A DNA stretch of 64,000 bases from Halomonas sp. (GCF_020832045.1 NZ_JAFIFK010000037.1:1-64000); one strand, 5' to 3'. Positions 1 through 8,933 are shown, counted from the stretch's first letter. Translations and numbers: made by a program. Notes: generated by a model not told the origin, from the sequence alone.

Positions 1-1025
1 TCGGCCGGGCAGGCGTCGCGCGCTGCCATGGCGGCTTCGTAGACTTCACGCGCGTTGTCCAGGCCACGGCCCTCGAGTTCACTGAGGTAGTTCTCGATGC
101 CCGCCTGGAGCGGACCGGCCCAATCGTCGTGTTTGAGCGGGTTATCAATGACGCGAATGGTATGTCCGGCTTCCTCGGCCTCCTGCTTGCCCGCTTCGTC
201 CAGACCGTCGAACACACCACCGGCCACCTCGCTCCACGCCATGCCCATGTTGGCTTCGATGGCCGCTTGCTGCTCGTCGCTCAGACGGTCGAAGCTGCGC
301 TGATTCATGGTGGCGACGAAGATCAGCGAGTAGAACGGCACCTGAGTGTGATAGTTGGCCAATTCATTGAGGCGGAAGACCTTCATGCCTTCCCAGGGGA
401 AGCTAAGCCCGTCGATCACGCCACGCTGCAGCGAGGTGTAGATGTCCGGCGCCGGCATGCCGACCGGCTGGGCTCCAAGCTGCTCGAGCATTTCACCGGC
501 CACCGCGGTGGGGCGGCGAATGCGCAGCCCGGAGAGGTCCGCGGGCGACTGGATGTCGTTGTCCACGGTGTGCAGGTAGCCCGGCCCCGTGGTGAACATG
601 AACAGCACCTTGGTATCGTCATATTCGCTGGCGATGTGACCGTCGTCGTACAGCGTCTGCAGGATGCAGGCGCCCTGGCTGGCGGTATCGGAAACCCCCG
701 GCAGCTCGACTATCTGCGACAGCGGGAAACGGCCGGCGGTATAGCCCTGGGCGGTAATGGCAATGTCGGAAATGCCGTTGACCGCACCCTGGTAGGCCTG
801 GTCGGCGCGGGTCAGGGTCTGGGAGGGGTAGTTCTCGATCTGCAGTTCGCCGCCGGAGGCCTCCTGCACGGCCTCGACCCAGGCCTGGAAGATCTCCTGG
901 TTGATCCCGGAACCATCCGGCCAGAAGTGCGACATGCGTAGCGTCGTGGAGGCCTGCGCGGCAGAAGCGGCAGTGAGCCCAGCAATGGAAGCCGCCAGCA
1001 GGCAGCGGGACAGGACACGGTTCAT
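1..1025 (-). CDS. TRAP transporter substrate-binding protein DctP (orphan paralogue 1, 3' end cut by window edge)
   Basis: This is a periplasmic binding protein of a TRAP (C4-dicarboxylate/organic acid) importer. The frame opens with an ATG at 1025, preceded by GGAGG at a 5-base spacing. It starts with a signal peptide (MNRVLSRCLLAASIAGL...) and then the DctP start TTLRMSHFWPDGS. It reads open to base 1, ending ...ARDACPA, so only the last few codons are missing. The protein is closely similar to the DctP at 22622-23647 and to the one at 4173-5183. All three share an internal GxCILQ(T/S)LYD segment and a cysteine near the C-terminus. A GTTCG-N5-CGAAC palindrome lies 40 bases upstream, which suggests control by the IclR regulator at 48.5 kb. 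Membrane partners could lie beyond the left edge. The ligand is unknown; an aromatic acid is inferred from context. Confidence 0.88.
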   Translation of the reverse strand, partial: MNRVLSRCLLAASIAGLTAASAAQASTTLRMSHFWPDGSGINQEIFQAWVEAVQEASGGELQIENYPSQTLTRADQAYQGAVNGISDIAITAQGYTAGRFPLSQIVELPGVSDTASQGACILQTLYDDGHIASEYDDTKVLFMFTTGPGYLHTVDNDIQSPADLSGLRIRRPTAVAGEMLEQLGAQPVGMPAPDIYTSLQRGVIDGLSFPWEGMKVFRLNELANYHTQVPFYSLIFVATMNQRSFDRLSDEQQAAIEANMGMAWSEVAGGVFDGLDEAGKQEAEEAGHTIRVIDNPLKHDDWAGPLQAGIENYLSELEGRGLDNAREVYEAAMAARDACPA

Positions 1026-1064
1026 GGGTGCCTCCAGGGTCGTTGTAGTTGATCGCAGCGCCTT

Positions 1065-1079
1065 GTTCGCGAAGCGAAC
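1065..1079. promoter_or_regulatory. GTTCG-N5-CGAAC palindrome (candidate PcaR box 1)
   Basis: GTTCGCGAAGCGAAC is a perfect 5+5 palindrome with a 5-base spacer, 40 bases upstream of the dctP start at 1025. It is one of seven such sites in this window. The form resembles known operators of PcaR/PcaU-type IclR regulators. Binding is inferred. Confidence 0.6.
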
Positions 1080-1263
1080 ATGCGTTCGGCGTAATGGATA
1101 AACTACCCCACCCCCAGGCATCCTGAACAATCGACCTTAGTCTAGTTCGCTTGGATTTTTCATATCCATTCAAACGGATGAAGCACTTCCTCTTCCTATT
1201 TATAAGTACTATCGATAATTTTTATTGGACTTTCGGAAGATTCCCGCCAGAGGGTATCGGGAT

Positions 1264-1938
1264 TCATCCCAACCCCAGCAGCTCGCCGTAGCGCAGTCCA
1301 ATGAACGCGTGCTCGCGCATCAGCATCTCGGCGCGGGCGCCCTCGCCGTGGCGCAGCGCCTGAAACACCAGCTCGTGCTGGGTCTGGGCCAGCTGCAGCT
1401 TGCGATACTCCCGGTCAAGCGCCTCGCTGTCGATGACGATGGAGTCCGCAGCGGCAAAAGGCAGATGGTTGTTGCGCGCGATGGCATCACCGATCACCGG
1501 GCTGCCGGCCGAAGCGACGATGGCCTCGTGAAAGCGTCGGTTGAGTTCGCTCCAGACATCTACATCGCGCTCTTCCAGATACCCCTTGGCCAGTAGATCT
1601 CGCCCTCTTTGGATCCAAACCGTCAACTCCTCGGCCAAGGTGGGCGTCAGCCCCTGCTCCGCCAACCGACGCGCTGCCAGTCCCTCCAGCACTCCTCGCA
1701 CCTCCACCGCACAGAGCACGTCCGCTTCAGTGAACTCCCGCACCATGAAGCCGCGCTTGCCGGCCCGTTGCAGCAGGCCTTCCTGCTCCAAGGTGCGGAA
1801 GGCCAGGCGCACCGGGGTGCGCGAGACACCGAGTTGCTCCGCCACCGCTACCTCACCGATACGTTCACCGGGCTGATAGAAGCCCTCGCCGATCAGCTTG
1901 CGCAACCGGCTCACCACGCTCTTGTCGTTGTTGCTCAC
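1264..1938 (-). CDS. vanR: GntR-family (FCD) regulator, VanR-like vanillate repressor
   Basis: This is a transcriptional repressor, 224 aa from the GTG at 1938, which has a GGGGTGGGG purine run just upstream. The N-terminal winged helix (residues about 5-70) contains GEVAVAEQLGVSRTPVRLAFRTLE, and an all-helical FCD ligand-binding domain follows. An upstream ATG at 2010 would add 24 residues but would run through an operator-like site. The gene is divergent from vanAB. The intergenic region carries two palindromes with a TGGATCCA core, matching the VanR operator type (ATTGGATCCAAT) known from Caulobacter and Corynebacterium. The VanR call rests on family, position and operator together. Loss of repression by vanillate is expected from the family. 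Confidence 0.85.
   Translation of the reverse strand: MSNNDKSVVSRLRKLIGEGFYQPGERIGEVAVAEQLGVSRTPVRLAFRTLEQEGLLQRAGKRGFMVREFTEADVLCAVEVRGVLEGLAARRLAEQGLTPTLAEELTVWIQRGRDLLAKGYLEERDVDVWSELNRRFHEAIVASAGSPVIGDAIARNNHLPFAAADSIVIDSEALDREYRKLQLAQTQHELVFQALRHGEGARAEMLMREHAFIGLRYGELLGLG
1608..1619. promoter_or_regulatory. VanR-type palindrome inside the vanR coding region
   Basis: TTTGGATCCAAA is identical to the operator at 2027-2038 but lies within vanR, about 320 bases downstream of its start. It may be an auxiliary operator or a coincidence of coding sequence. Confidence 0.4.
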
Positions 1939-1974
1939 TCGTACCCCACCCCAACTTGTTCTTTCGAATTTACC

Positions 1975-1986
1975 AATGGATCCAAC
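1975..1986. promoter_or_regulatory. VanR operator, regulator-proximal copy
   Basis: The sequence is AATGGATCCAAC, with a TGGATCCA core at 1977-1984. It lies just upstream of the vanR start and about 52 bases centre to centre from the second copy. It is probably used for autoregulation. Confidence 0.65.
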
Positions 1987-2026
1987 TAAAGCATAAGTTG
2001 ACCTCTGCAACGCTAAAAAGCTCTAC

Positions 2027-2038
2027 TTTGGATCCAAA
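2027..2038. promoter_or_regulatory. VanR operator, vanA-proximal copy
   Basis: TTTGGATCCAAA is a perfect 12-base palindrome 70 bases upstream of the vanA start. It matches the known VanR operator ATTGGATCCAAT at 10 of 12 positions. Confidence 0.75.
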
Positions 2039-2108
2039 CACAATATCACGACCGTGACCACACGCGGCACGCGCCGCCAGCATTCCGGCCCCTGCCGAGG
2101 AGAGAACC

Positions 2109-3173
2109 ATGACTCATCAGGCCCCCTTCCCCAAGAACACCTGGTACGTCGCCTGCACCCCGGACGAGATCGAGGACAAGCCGCTGGGCCGCACCATCTG
2201 CAACGAGCCCATCGTACTCTTTCGCGGCGACGAAGGCCGGGTCGCCGCGGTGGAGGACTTCTGCCCCCACCGCGGCGCCCCGCTGTCATTGGGGTTCGTG
2301 CGCGACGGCAAGCTGGTGTGCGGCTATCACGGCCTGGAGATGGGCTGCAACGGCAAGTGTGCCAGCATGCCTGGCCAACGGGTGCGCGGCTTTCCCAGCA
2401 TTCGCGCCTACCCGGTCGAGGAGCGCCACGGCTTCGTATGGCTGTGGCCAGGCGACCCCGAAAAAGCCGATCCGAGCCTGATCCCCGAGCTGCACTGGGC
2501 CAACAATCCCGACTGGGCCTACGGCGGCGGGCTCTATCACATTTACTGCGAATATCGCCTGATGGTCGACAACCTCATGGACCTGACCCATGAGACCTAC
2601 GTGCACGCGTCGAGCATCGGTCAGCCGGAAATCGAGGAAGCCGCCCCCGAGACCACCGTCGAGGGCGACGAAGTGATCACCAGCCGCCACATGGAAAACA
2701 TTCCGGCGCCGCCCTTCTGGCAGGCGGCCCTGCGTGGCTGCGGCCTGGCCGACGACGTGCCGGTGGATCGCTGGCAGATCTGCCGCTTCACCCCGCCAAG
2801 CCACGTACTTATCGAGGTCGGCGTGGCTCATGCCGGCCACGGCGGCTACGACGCACCGGCAGAGGTCAAGGCCGCTAGCATCGTGGTCGACTTCATCACC
2901 CCCGAAACCGACACCTCGATCTGGTACTTCTGGGGCATGGCGCGCAACTTCAAGCCCGAGGATAGCGAGCTTACCGACAAGATCCGCGAAGGCCAGGGCA
3001 AGATCTTCGCCGAGGACCTGGACATGCTCGAGGCTCAGCAGCGCAACCTGCTGCGCTATCCCGAGCGCCAGCTGCTCAAGCTCAACATCGACGGCGGCGG
3101 CGTACAGGCCAGGCGGATCATCGACCGCATTCTGACCGAGGAGCGAACCGCCAGGGAGGGCGCCACGGTATGA
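2109..3173 (+). CDS. vanA: Vanillate O-demethylase, oxygenase subunit (Rieske non-haem iron)
   Basis: This enzyme demethylates vanillate to protocatechuate and formaldehyde, using electrons from VanB. It has 354 aa, the usual VanA length. The Rieske cluster ligands are C52-x-H54 and C71-x2-H74 (FCPHRGAP and CGYHG). The mononuclear iron site has the family pattern N155-x2-D158-x2-H161-x4-H166. The ATG at 2109 follows GAGGAGAG. The stop overlaps the vanB start by 4 bases, so the two are translationally coupled. The gene is the first of a vanA-vanB-dctP operon under the VanR-type operators. A different aryl-ether demethylase specificity, such as syringate or veratrate, cannot be excluded. Confidence 0.92.
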   Translation: MTHQAPFPKNTWYVACTPDEIEDKPLGRTICNEPIVLFRGDEGRVAAVEDFCPHRGAPLSLGFVRDGKLVCGYHGLEMGCNGKCASMPGQRVRGFPSIRAYPVEERHGFVWLWPGDPEKADPSLIPELHWANNPDWAYGGGLYHIYCEYRLMVDNLMDLTHETYVHASSIGQPEIEEAAPETTVEGDEVITSRHMENIPAPPFWQAALRGCGLADDVPVDRWQICRFTPPSHVLIEVGVAHAGHGGYDAPAEVKAASIVVDFITPETDTSIWYFWGMARNFKPEDSELTDKIREGQGKIFAEDLDMLEAQQRNLLRYPERQLLKLNIDGGGVQARRIIDRILTEERTAREGATV

Positions 3174-4138
3174 GCGGCGTTCCCCTCTCGCTGATCGTCG
3201 AGGTCAAGGCGCGTCACGACGAAGCCCAGGACATCGTTACCTTCGAGCTGGCCGACCCCCACGGTCGGCCGCTGCCAGCGTTCAGCGCCGGCGCCCACAT
3301 CGACGTACGGCTGAAGGACGGCCTGGTGCGCCAGTACTCGCTGTGCAACCACCCCGAAGAGGGGGATCGCTACCTGATCGGCGTGCTGCGCGACCCCGCC
3401 TCCAGGGGCGGCTCGGCGGCCATGCACGAGGAGATTCAGGTGGGCGATCTGATCCAGATCAGCGCACCCAAGAACCACTTCCCGCTCAAGCCAGCCGGGC
3501 GCACCCTGCTGCTGGCCGGCGGCATCGGTATCACGCCGATTCTCTGCATGGCCGAGCGCCTGGCCCACACCGATGCCGAGTTCGAGCTGCACTACTGCAC
3601 GCGTTCCCCGGAGCGCACGGCCTTCCGTGAGCGTATCGCCGCCTCCGGCTTCGCCGAGCGCGTGCACTTCCACTTCGACGACGGCGCAGCGGAACAGAAG
3701 CTGGATCTCGAGGCGCTGGTCGCCACACCGGCCCCGGACGCTCGGGTTTACGTGTGCGGCCCCACCGGCTTCATCGAGGCGGTGCTCTCGGCCTGCAAGG
3801 CAGCGGGCTGGCCCAGCGAGAGGCTGCATACCGAATACTTCACCGGCGCCGTGACCGACACCACGGATGACGACAGCTTCGAGGTCAAGATCGCCAGCAG
3901 CGGCGCCAGCTTCACCGTGCCCGCCGACAAGACGGTGCACCAGGTGCTCTCCGAGAACGGCATCGAGATCATGGTTTCCTGCGAGCAGGGGGTCTGCGGC
4001 ACCTGCCTGACCCGGGTACTGGAGGGCGAGCCCGACCACCGAGATCTCTACCTGGACGATGACGAGCACGCCGCCAACGACCAGTTCACCCCTTGCTGCT
4101 CGCGAGCCAAGAGCAAGGTGCTGGTGCTGGACTTGTAA
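3170..4138 (+). CDS. vanB: Vanillate O-demethylase, ferredoxin-reductase subunit
   Basis: This is the electron-transfer partner of VanA, passing electrons from NAD(P)H through flavin to a 2Fe-2S centre. It has 322 aa, with an N-terminal flavin domain containing RQYSLCN, an NAD-binding segment LLAGGIGITPIL at about residues 108-120, and a C-terminal plant-type ferredoxin domain. That domain has the cluster C-x4-C-x2-C (SCEQGVCGTC) and a final cysteine in FTPCC. This order is typical of phthalate-dioxygenase-reductase type class IA oxygenase reductases. It overlaps vanA by 4 bases (ATGA). Confidence 0.92.
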   Translation: MSGVPLSLIVEVKARHDEAQDIVTFELADPHGRPLPAFSAGAHIDVRLKDGLVRQYSLCNHPEEGDRYLIGVLRDPASRGGSAAMHEEIQVGDLIQISAPKNHFPLKPAGRTLLLAGGIGITPILCMAERLAHTDAEFELHYCTRSPERTAFRERIAASGFAERVHFHFDDGAAEQKLDLEALVATPAPDARVYVCGPTGFIEAVLSACKAAGWPSERLHTEYFTGAVTDTTDDDSFEVKIASSGASFTVPADKTVHQVLSENGIEIMVSCEQGVCGTCLTRVLEGEPDHRDLYLDDDEHAANDQFTPCCSRAKSKVLVLDL

Positions 4139-4172
4139 TCGCAACACCCCAATAACGACAAGAGGTATCTCC

Positions 4173-5183
4173 ATGACACCCAGCAAGATCGTGACCGGTA
4201 TCGCTTTGGCAACCACGCTGCTGGCCGGACCAGCTCTGGCCGAGGCCACCACCCTGCGTATCGCCCACGTCTGGCCCGGCGGTTCGCTGATCGACCGTGA
4301 ACTCTTCCAGGCCTGGGCGGAGAGCGTCGAGGAAGCCTCCGACGGTCGCTTGAAGGTGCAGATCTTCCCCGGCGCCACCCTTACCGGCGCCGATAACGCC
4401 TACCAGGGCGTGGTCAACGGCATCGCCGACATCGGCGCCACCGCCCAGGGCTACAACGCCGGGCGCTTCCCTCTGACCCAGGTGGTCGAGCTGCCCGGCG
4501 TCTCGGCCAGCAGCAGCCAAGGCTCCTGCATCCTACAGTCCCTCTATGATCAGGGGCACTTCGAGGAGGAGTATTCCGATACCCGACCGCTGTTCATGTT
4601 CACCACCGGCCCCGGTTACCTGCACACCAAGGAGCGTCTGATCGAAACGCCCCAGGACCTGGAAGGCCTGCGTATGCGCCGCCCCACCCCGGTGGTTGGC
4701 GACATGTTCACCCGGCTGGGTGCCCAGGCCGTCGGCATGCCGGCACCGGAGGTATTCACCTCCATGCAACGCGGCGTGGTAGATGGCCTGAGCTTCAACT
4801 GGGAGGGCATGAAGACCTTCCGCCTCAATGAGCTGGCCAGCTATCACACCGAGGTGCCGCTCTATGACCTGGCACTGTTCGCCACCATGAACCAGCGCAC
4901 CTACGACAGCCTGCCCGAGGACCTGCAGCAGGTGATCGATGATCACAGCGGCATGGAGTGGTCGCTGCGTGCGGCGGCAGTCTACGACGAACTGATTCGC
5001 CAGGGTCGCCAAGACGCCGAAGAGGCGGGACATGAATTCCTGGTGATCGACAACGCACTCGAGCATCCCGAGTGGGGGCCCGTGCTGAACGAGACCATCG
5101 AGCGCTACCTGGAGGAGATCGGCGAGGTAGGCAGGACGATCTACCAAGCCGCAACCGCGCTGCAGGATGAATGTCAGGCCTGA
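4173..5183 (+). CDS. TRAP transporter substrate-binding protein DctP (orphan paralogue 2, vanAB operon)
   Basis: This is a periplasmic TRAP binding protein of 336 aa. The ATG at 4173 follows AGAGG and starts a clear signal peptide (MTPSKIVTGIALATTLLAGPALA). It lies 34 bases after vanB and is followed at once by a strong terminator, so no dctQ or dctM accompanies it. It belongs to the same subfamily as the proteins at 1-1025 and 22622-23647, sharing AYQG.VNGI.DI, GRFPL, GSCILQSLYD, FMFTTGPGYLHT and a C-terminal cysteine (DECQA). Co-transcription with vanAB suggests that it captures vanillate or a related methoxylated aromatic acid. Its membrane partner must be encoded elsewhere. Confidence 0.9.
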   Translation: MTPSKIVTGIALATTLLAGPALAEATTLRIAHVWPGGSLIDRELFQAWAESVEEASDGRLKVQIFPGATLTGADNAYQGVVNGIADIGATAQGYNAGRFPLTQVVELPGVSASSSQGSCILQSLYDQGHFEEEYSDTRPLFMFTTGPGYLHTKERLIETPQDLEGLRMRRPTPVVGDMFTRLGAQAVGMPAPEVFTSMQRGVVDGLSFNWEGMKTFRLNELASYHTEVPLYDLALFATMNQRTYDSLPEDLQQVIDDHSGMEWSLRAAAVYDELIRQGRQDAEEAGHEFLVIDNALEHPEWGPVLNETIERYLEEIGEVGRTIYQAATALQDECQA

Positions 5184-5205
5184 TTCCTTTTCACACCCCT
5201 CTATG

Positions 5206-5234
5206 AAAGGCAGCCCTCGGGCTGCCTTTTTTTA
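5206..5234 (+). terminator. Rho-independent terminator of the van operon
   Basis: An 11-base perfect stem (AAAGGCAGCCC with GGGCTGCCTTT) around a 2-base TC spacer runs into a T-rich tail. It begins 22 bases after the dctP stop. Confidence 0.93.
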
Positions 5235-5313
5235 TTTGCGTCCGCCATTTCACAAGACCAAAGTCGAAGTGCAGCAGGAATGACCCGGTCCGGCAACTGC
5301 TGTAATCTATCCA

Positions 5314-5330
5314 TTGTTTAATATCACAAC
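5314..5330. promoter_or_regulatory. TTGTTTAATA-type repeat (candidate MarR box 1)
   Basis: TTGTTTAATATCACAAC lies 52 bases upstream of the crotonase start. It shares the first 10 bases with the site at 15280 and is related to those at 18405 and 21914. This is a candidate operator of the MarR regulator at 22143, inferred from recurrence alone. Confidence 0.5.
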
Positions 5331-5381
5331 AGTATTTTCGAACAACAAGCGCTCAGCTTGACGACTATTGCCGAGGCCCAC

Positions 5382-6152
5382 ATGACCGAAACGCTCGTCA
5401 AGACGACTCTAGACGACACTATCTACACCATCACCCTGGCACGGCCTGAGAAACGCAATGCCGTCAGTGATCGCCTGCTCAATGCCTTGGAAAAGGCCCT
5501 GATGACCACGCCGGAAGGCGCCCGGGTCATTATTCTGGCCGCCGAGGGCAAGCATTTCTGTTCCGGTCTGGACCTCGCCGAGCATCAGCACCGCGACCCC
5601 TTCGGCGTGGTACAGCATTCTCGCGGCTGGCACCGGATCTTCGATCGTCTGCAGAACGGCGGCCTGCCGGTAGTGACCGCCATGCAGGGCGCGGTCATTG
5701 GTGGCGGCCTGGAGATGGCCACCGCTACGCATGTGCGGGTGGCGGAATCCAGCACCGTCTACCAGCTGCCGGAAGGTCGCCACGGCATCTTTGTCGGTGG
5801 CGGCGCCTCGGTGCGAGTCTCCAACATCATCGGACCCGACCGCATGTGCGAAATGATGCTCACCGGTCGCGTGATGACAGCCGACGAAGGGCAGCGACTC
5901 GGCCTCTCCCACTACGTGGTTGGCGACGGCGAAAGTCTCGACAAGGCCCGCCAGCTCGCCGAGCGTATCGCCGAGAACGCGCCTATGGCCAACTGGGCCA
6001 TGGTTTCAGCCATCTCGCGTATCGACAACATGGCCAGTGATGACGGCCTGTTCGTGGAGTCGCTGACTGCCGCCCTGACCCAGACCAGCCCCGAGGTCGC
6101 TGAACGCATCGGCAATTTCTTCAAAAAGAAGGGCCAGGGCCCCCGTACCTGA
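5382..6152 (+). CDS. Crotonase-family enoyl-CoA hydratase, probably aromatic (phenylpropenoyl-CoA)
   Basis: This protein hydrates the double bond of an enoyl-CoA, here probably feruloyl- or coumaroyl-CoA. It has 256 aa from the ATG at 5382, which is preceded by GAGG; an in-frame TTG at 5358 is an alternative start. The oxyanion-hole segments [10 protein letters not shown] and [10 protein letters not shown] are present. Both catalytic glutamates of true hydratases are found at E111 (GGGLE) and E131 (LPEGRHG). It lacks the characteristic segments of feruloyl-CoA hydratase-lyase, so a plain hydratase step in a beta-oxidative route is favoured over retro-aldol cleavage. It is followed 10 bases later by an SDR gene in the same operon. 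Confidence 0.85.
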   Translation: MTETLVKTTLDDTIYTITLARPEKRNAVSDRLLNALEKALMTTPEGARVIILAAEGKHFCSGLDLAEHQHRDPFGVVQHSRGWHRIFDRLQNGGLPVVTAMQGAVIGGGLEMATATHVRVAESSTVYQLPEGRHGIFVGGGASVRVSNIIGPDRMCEMMLTGRVMTADEGQRLGLSHYVVGDGESLDKARQLAERIAENAPMANWAMVSAISRIDNMASDDGLFVESLTAALTQTSPEVAERIGNFFKKKGQGPRT

Positions 6153-6162
6153 GGAAAGCATC

Positions 6163-6948
6163 ATGAAGTTTCAGAACAATACCTTTATTGTCACCGGCGG
6201 CGCCTCGGGACTGGGAGAAGCCACGGCGCGTGCTCTCCACGATGCCGGCAGCAACGTGGTGATCGCCGACCTCAATGCCGAGCGCGGTGAGGCGTTGGCA
6301 GGCGAGCTGAACGCCAGAAGCGCCACCGACCGTGCCCATTTTCTGCGCACCGACGTCACCAGCGAAGCCGATGCCCAGGCCGTGGTGGAAATGGCCGTGC
6401 AGACATTCGGCAGCCTGCAGGGGCTGATTAACTGCGCCGGCGTGGGCGACCCCGCCAAGGTGGTCAACCGGGACGGCGAGCCACTGCCGCTGGAAGCCTT
6501 CTCGCGCATCGTCAACATCAACCTGCTGGGCACCTTCAACATGCTGCGCCTGGCCGCCGCCGCCATGGCCAAGGGCGAACCCCAGGCTGACGGCGAGCGC
6601 GGCGTGATCATCAATACCGCTTCGGTAGCCGCCTACGACGGCCAGATCGGCCAGCCCGCCTACGCGGCCTCCAAGGGCGGCATCGTCGCCATGACGCTGC
6701 CCATCGCCCGGGAACTGGCCCGCCACGGCATCCGCGTGATGACCATCGCCCCGGGGCTGTTCAGGACGCCGCTGATGGAGTCGCTGCCGGAAGAGGCGCA
6801 GCAGTCACTCGCCGCATCCATCCCCTTCCCCAACCGCCTGGGCGAACCCGACGAATTCGCGCGCCTGGCCTGCCATATCGTCGACAACCCCATGCTCAAT
6901 GGCGAGACCATTCGGGTCGATGGTTCAATTCGCATGGCTCCGAGGTAA
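6163..6948 (+). CDS. Short-chain dehydrogenase, probable 3-hydroxyacyl-CoA dehydrogenase (HSD10-like)
   Basis: This is an NAD-dependent oxidation enzyme, likely acting on the beta-hydroxy product of the preceding hydratase. It has 261 aa. The cofactor motif is TGGASGLG (residues 11-18), NCAG is at about 90-93, and the catalytic residues are S154, Y167 and K171 (PAYAASKGG). The ending with [11 protein letters not shown] resembles the type-2 3-hydroxyacyl-CoA dehydrogenase group of SDRs. A GAGGAAAG ribosome site precedes the ATG. It lies 10 bases after the hydratase and upstream of an acyl-CoA dehydrogenase, as expected for a beta-oxidation set. Confidence 0.85.
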   Translation: MKFQNNTFIVTGGASGLGEATARALHDAGSNVVIADLNAERGEALAGELNARSATDRAHFLRTDVTSEADAQAVVEMAVQTFGSLQGLINCAGVGDPAKVVNRDGEPLPLEAFSRIVNINLLGTFNMLRLAAAAMAKGEPQADGERGVIINTASVAAYDGQIGQPAYAASKGGIVAMTLPIARELARHGIRVMTIAPGLFRTPLMESLPEEAQQSLAASIPFPNRLGEPDEFARLACHIVDNPMLNGETIRVDGSIRMAPR

Positions 6949-6981
6949 AAGCCCCTTTTTCGGCACCGTTCTCGGTGGGCG

Positions 6982-7078
6982 CCGGCGGGCAGGTCGTAGC
7001 GAAGGTCTTTTGCCATGGATGGCAAAAGTAGCGCCCAGGGAAGGGTTCACAGCGCCTTCGCGAAGGCCTGCCCACCGG
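6982..7078. repeat. Nested palindromic element between SDR and acyl-CoA dehydrogenase genes
   Basis: About 97 bases are organised as three nested inverted repeats. The outer arms are at 6982-6993 and 7067-7078 (11 of 12 match). The middle arms are GCGAAGG/CCTTCGC at 6999-7005 and 7055-7061. The centre is CTTTTGCCAT-GG-ATGGCAAAAG at 7007-7028. It sits inside an otherwise co-directional operon and looks like a REP/MITE-type intergenic repeat. Only one copy was noticed in this window. Confidence 0.5.
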
Positions 7079-7142
7079 GATAGCCCACCCCCACCAGATC
7101 CTACCCACGCCGGCCAACAACGGAACGAGGACGTCCATCGCC

Positions 7143-8927
7143 ATGCTCGACTACCAAGCGCCGCTGCGCGATATGCAGTTCATCCTCGAAGAGCTGGCCG
7201 ACCTCGCGGCCATCGGCGAACTACCCGGCTGCGAGGACGCCTCGGCGGATCTGGTCAGCGCAGTGCTGGAGGAGGCCGGCAAGTTCGCCACTGGCGTGCT
7301 CGCCCCTCTCAATCAGGCCGGCGACCAGCAGGGCTGCCGCCTGGAGGGCGAGCGGGTAATCGCGCCCGACGGCTGGCAGGCGGCCTACGACCAGTTCCGC
7401 GATGCCGGCTGGATCGGCCTCTCGCTGCCACCGGAGCATGGCGGCCAGGGCCTGCCCAAGCTGGTCTCCACCCCGGTGTGGGAGATGTGGTTCGCTGCCA
7501 ACATGGCCTTCGCCATGCTGCCCCAGCTCAACGTGGGCCAGACCGAGGCACTGATGATTGCCGCCAGTGAGGCGCAGAAAGCTACCTGGCTCGGAAAGAT
7601 CGTCAGCGGCGAGTGGGCCGCCACCATGAACCTCACCGAGCCCCAGGCCGGCTCCGACCTGGCGGCCACCCGCATGCGCGCCGAGCCCGAGGGCGAAGAC
7701 GCCTATCGCCTGTTCGGCCAGAAGATATTCATCTCCTACGGCGAGCACGAGCTGACGCCCAATATCGTGCACCTGGTGCTGGCCCGGCTGCCCGACGCTC
7801 CGCCCGGGGTGAAGGGGCTGTCGCTGTTTCTGGTGCCCAAGTACCTGCTGGATGATCAAGGCGAGCCGGGGGAGAAGAACGACATCCGCTGCATCGCCAT
7901 CGAGCACAAGATGGGCATCCACGGCAGCCCCACCTGCACCCTCAGCTACGGTGATGAGGGCGGCGCCCTGGGCTATTTGGTGGGCGAGCCGCATCAGGGC
8001 CTGGCCACCATGTTCGTGATGATGAACGAGGCACGCTTCAACGTCGGCACACAGGGCCTGGCCCTGGGCGAGCGCGCCTATCAGGCCGCGCTTGCCTATG
8101 CCAAGGAGCGCGTCCAGGGACGCGATATCATCAGCGGCGAGGCCGGCAAGCCCATCATCCATCACCCAGACGTCAAGCGCATGCTGGTGTCGATGCGTGC
8201 CCGGCTGATGGCCATGCGCGGCCTGCTCTACACCGCCGCCGGCTGGTTCGATCTCGCCCGGCATGCCACCGATACCGACGTCGCCGACAAATACCGTCGA
8301 TACGTCGACCTGCTGATGCCGGTGGCCAAGGGCTGGTGCACCGAGGTGGGCAACGACCTCTGCGACGAGGCGATCCAGGTGTTCGGCGGCATGGGCTTCG
8401 TCGAGGAGACAGGCATCGCCCAGCTGTTTCGCGATGCCCGCGTCATCACCATCTACGAAGGCACCACCGGCATTCAGGCCAACGACCTGTTGGGTCGCAA
8501 GATCCTGCGCGAGAATGGCGCCACCTTGCGTGAACTGGTTGCCGACATCCGTGAGACCGCCACTCAGCTCGGCGCCCATGAGAGGCTCGGCGACCTGGCC
8601 GTGGCACTCCACGACCAGGCCACCCTGCTCGACGAAACCGCCGACTGGCTGCTGGCCCACAAGGCCGACACCGCCGAGCTCTATGCCGGTGCCGTGCCGC
8701 TGCTGCACCTGCTCGGCATCGCCTGCGGCGCCTGGCAGATGGCACGCATGGCGCTGGCCGCCGAGGCCCGGCAAGAGAAAGGCGATGATGGCGTCGAGTA
8801 CTTACAGAACCTGATCGAACTGGCACGCTTCTATATGGCTACCCAGGCGCCCCAAGCCCGGGCTCACGGCCATACCCTGCGCCACGCCGGGACTGTGCTG
8901 AGCCGCTTTGACACCGGTGCTCTGTAA
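7143..8927 (+). CDS. Acyl-CoA dehydrogenase, long form with extra C-terminal domain
   Basis: This is an FAD-dependent acyl-CoA dehydrogenase of 594 aa. The length and the added C-terminal domain match the long subfamily that includes DmdC-type and several aromatic acyl-CoA dehydrogenases. Visible motifs are MNLTEPQAGSDL (flavin/substrate region, about residue 160), the HKMGIHGSPTC segment, AIQVFGGMGFVEETG, and the catalytic glutamate near E439 in IYEGTTGIQANDL. In this operon it could desaturate phenylpropanoyl-CoA (dihydro-cinnamates) to the enoyl-CoA that the hydratase uses. The start follows AACGAGGACG, a moderate ribosome site. The gene converges with the TRAP operon to its right. Confidence 0.88.
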   Translation: MLDYQAPLRDMQFILEELADLAAIGELPGCEDASADLVSAVLEEAGKFATGVLAPLNQAGDQQGCRLEGERVIAPDGWQAAYDQFRDAGWIGLSLPPEHGGQGLPKLVSTPVWEMWFAANMAFAMLPQLNVGQTEALMIAASEAQKATWLGKIVSGEWAATMNLTEPQAGSDLAATRMRAEPEGEDAYRLFGQKIFISYGEHELTPNIVHLVLARLPDAPPGVKGLSLFLVPKYLLDDQGEPGEKNDIRCIAIEHKMGIHGSPTCTLSYGDEGGALGYLVGEPHQGLATMFVMMNEARFNVGTQGLALGERAYQAALAYAKERVQGRDIISGEAGKPIIHHPDVKRMLVSMRARLMAMRGLLYTAAGWFDLARHATDTDVADKYRRYVDLLMPVAKGWCTEVGNDLCDEAIQVFGGMGFVEETGIAQLFRDARVITIYEGTTGIQANDLLGRKILRENGATLRELVADIRETATQLGAHERLGDLAVALHDQATLLDETADWLLAHKADTAELYAGAVPLLHLLGIACGAWQMARMALAAEARQEKGDDGVEYLQNLIELARFYMATQAPQARAHGHTLRHAGTVLSRFDTGAL

Positions 8928-8933
8928 GGCCGT

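Noticed and set aside
5382..6152. Feruloyl-CoA hydratase-lyase (Ech/HCHL)
   Set aside because: The protein lacks the characteristic HCHL segments, and the operon supplies an SDR and a thiolase for beta-oxidation instead.
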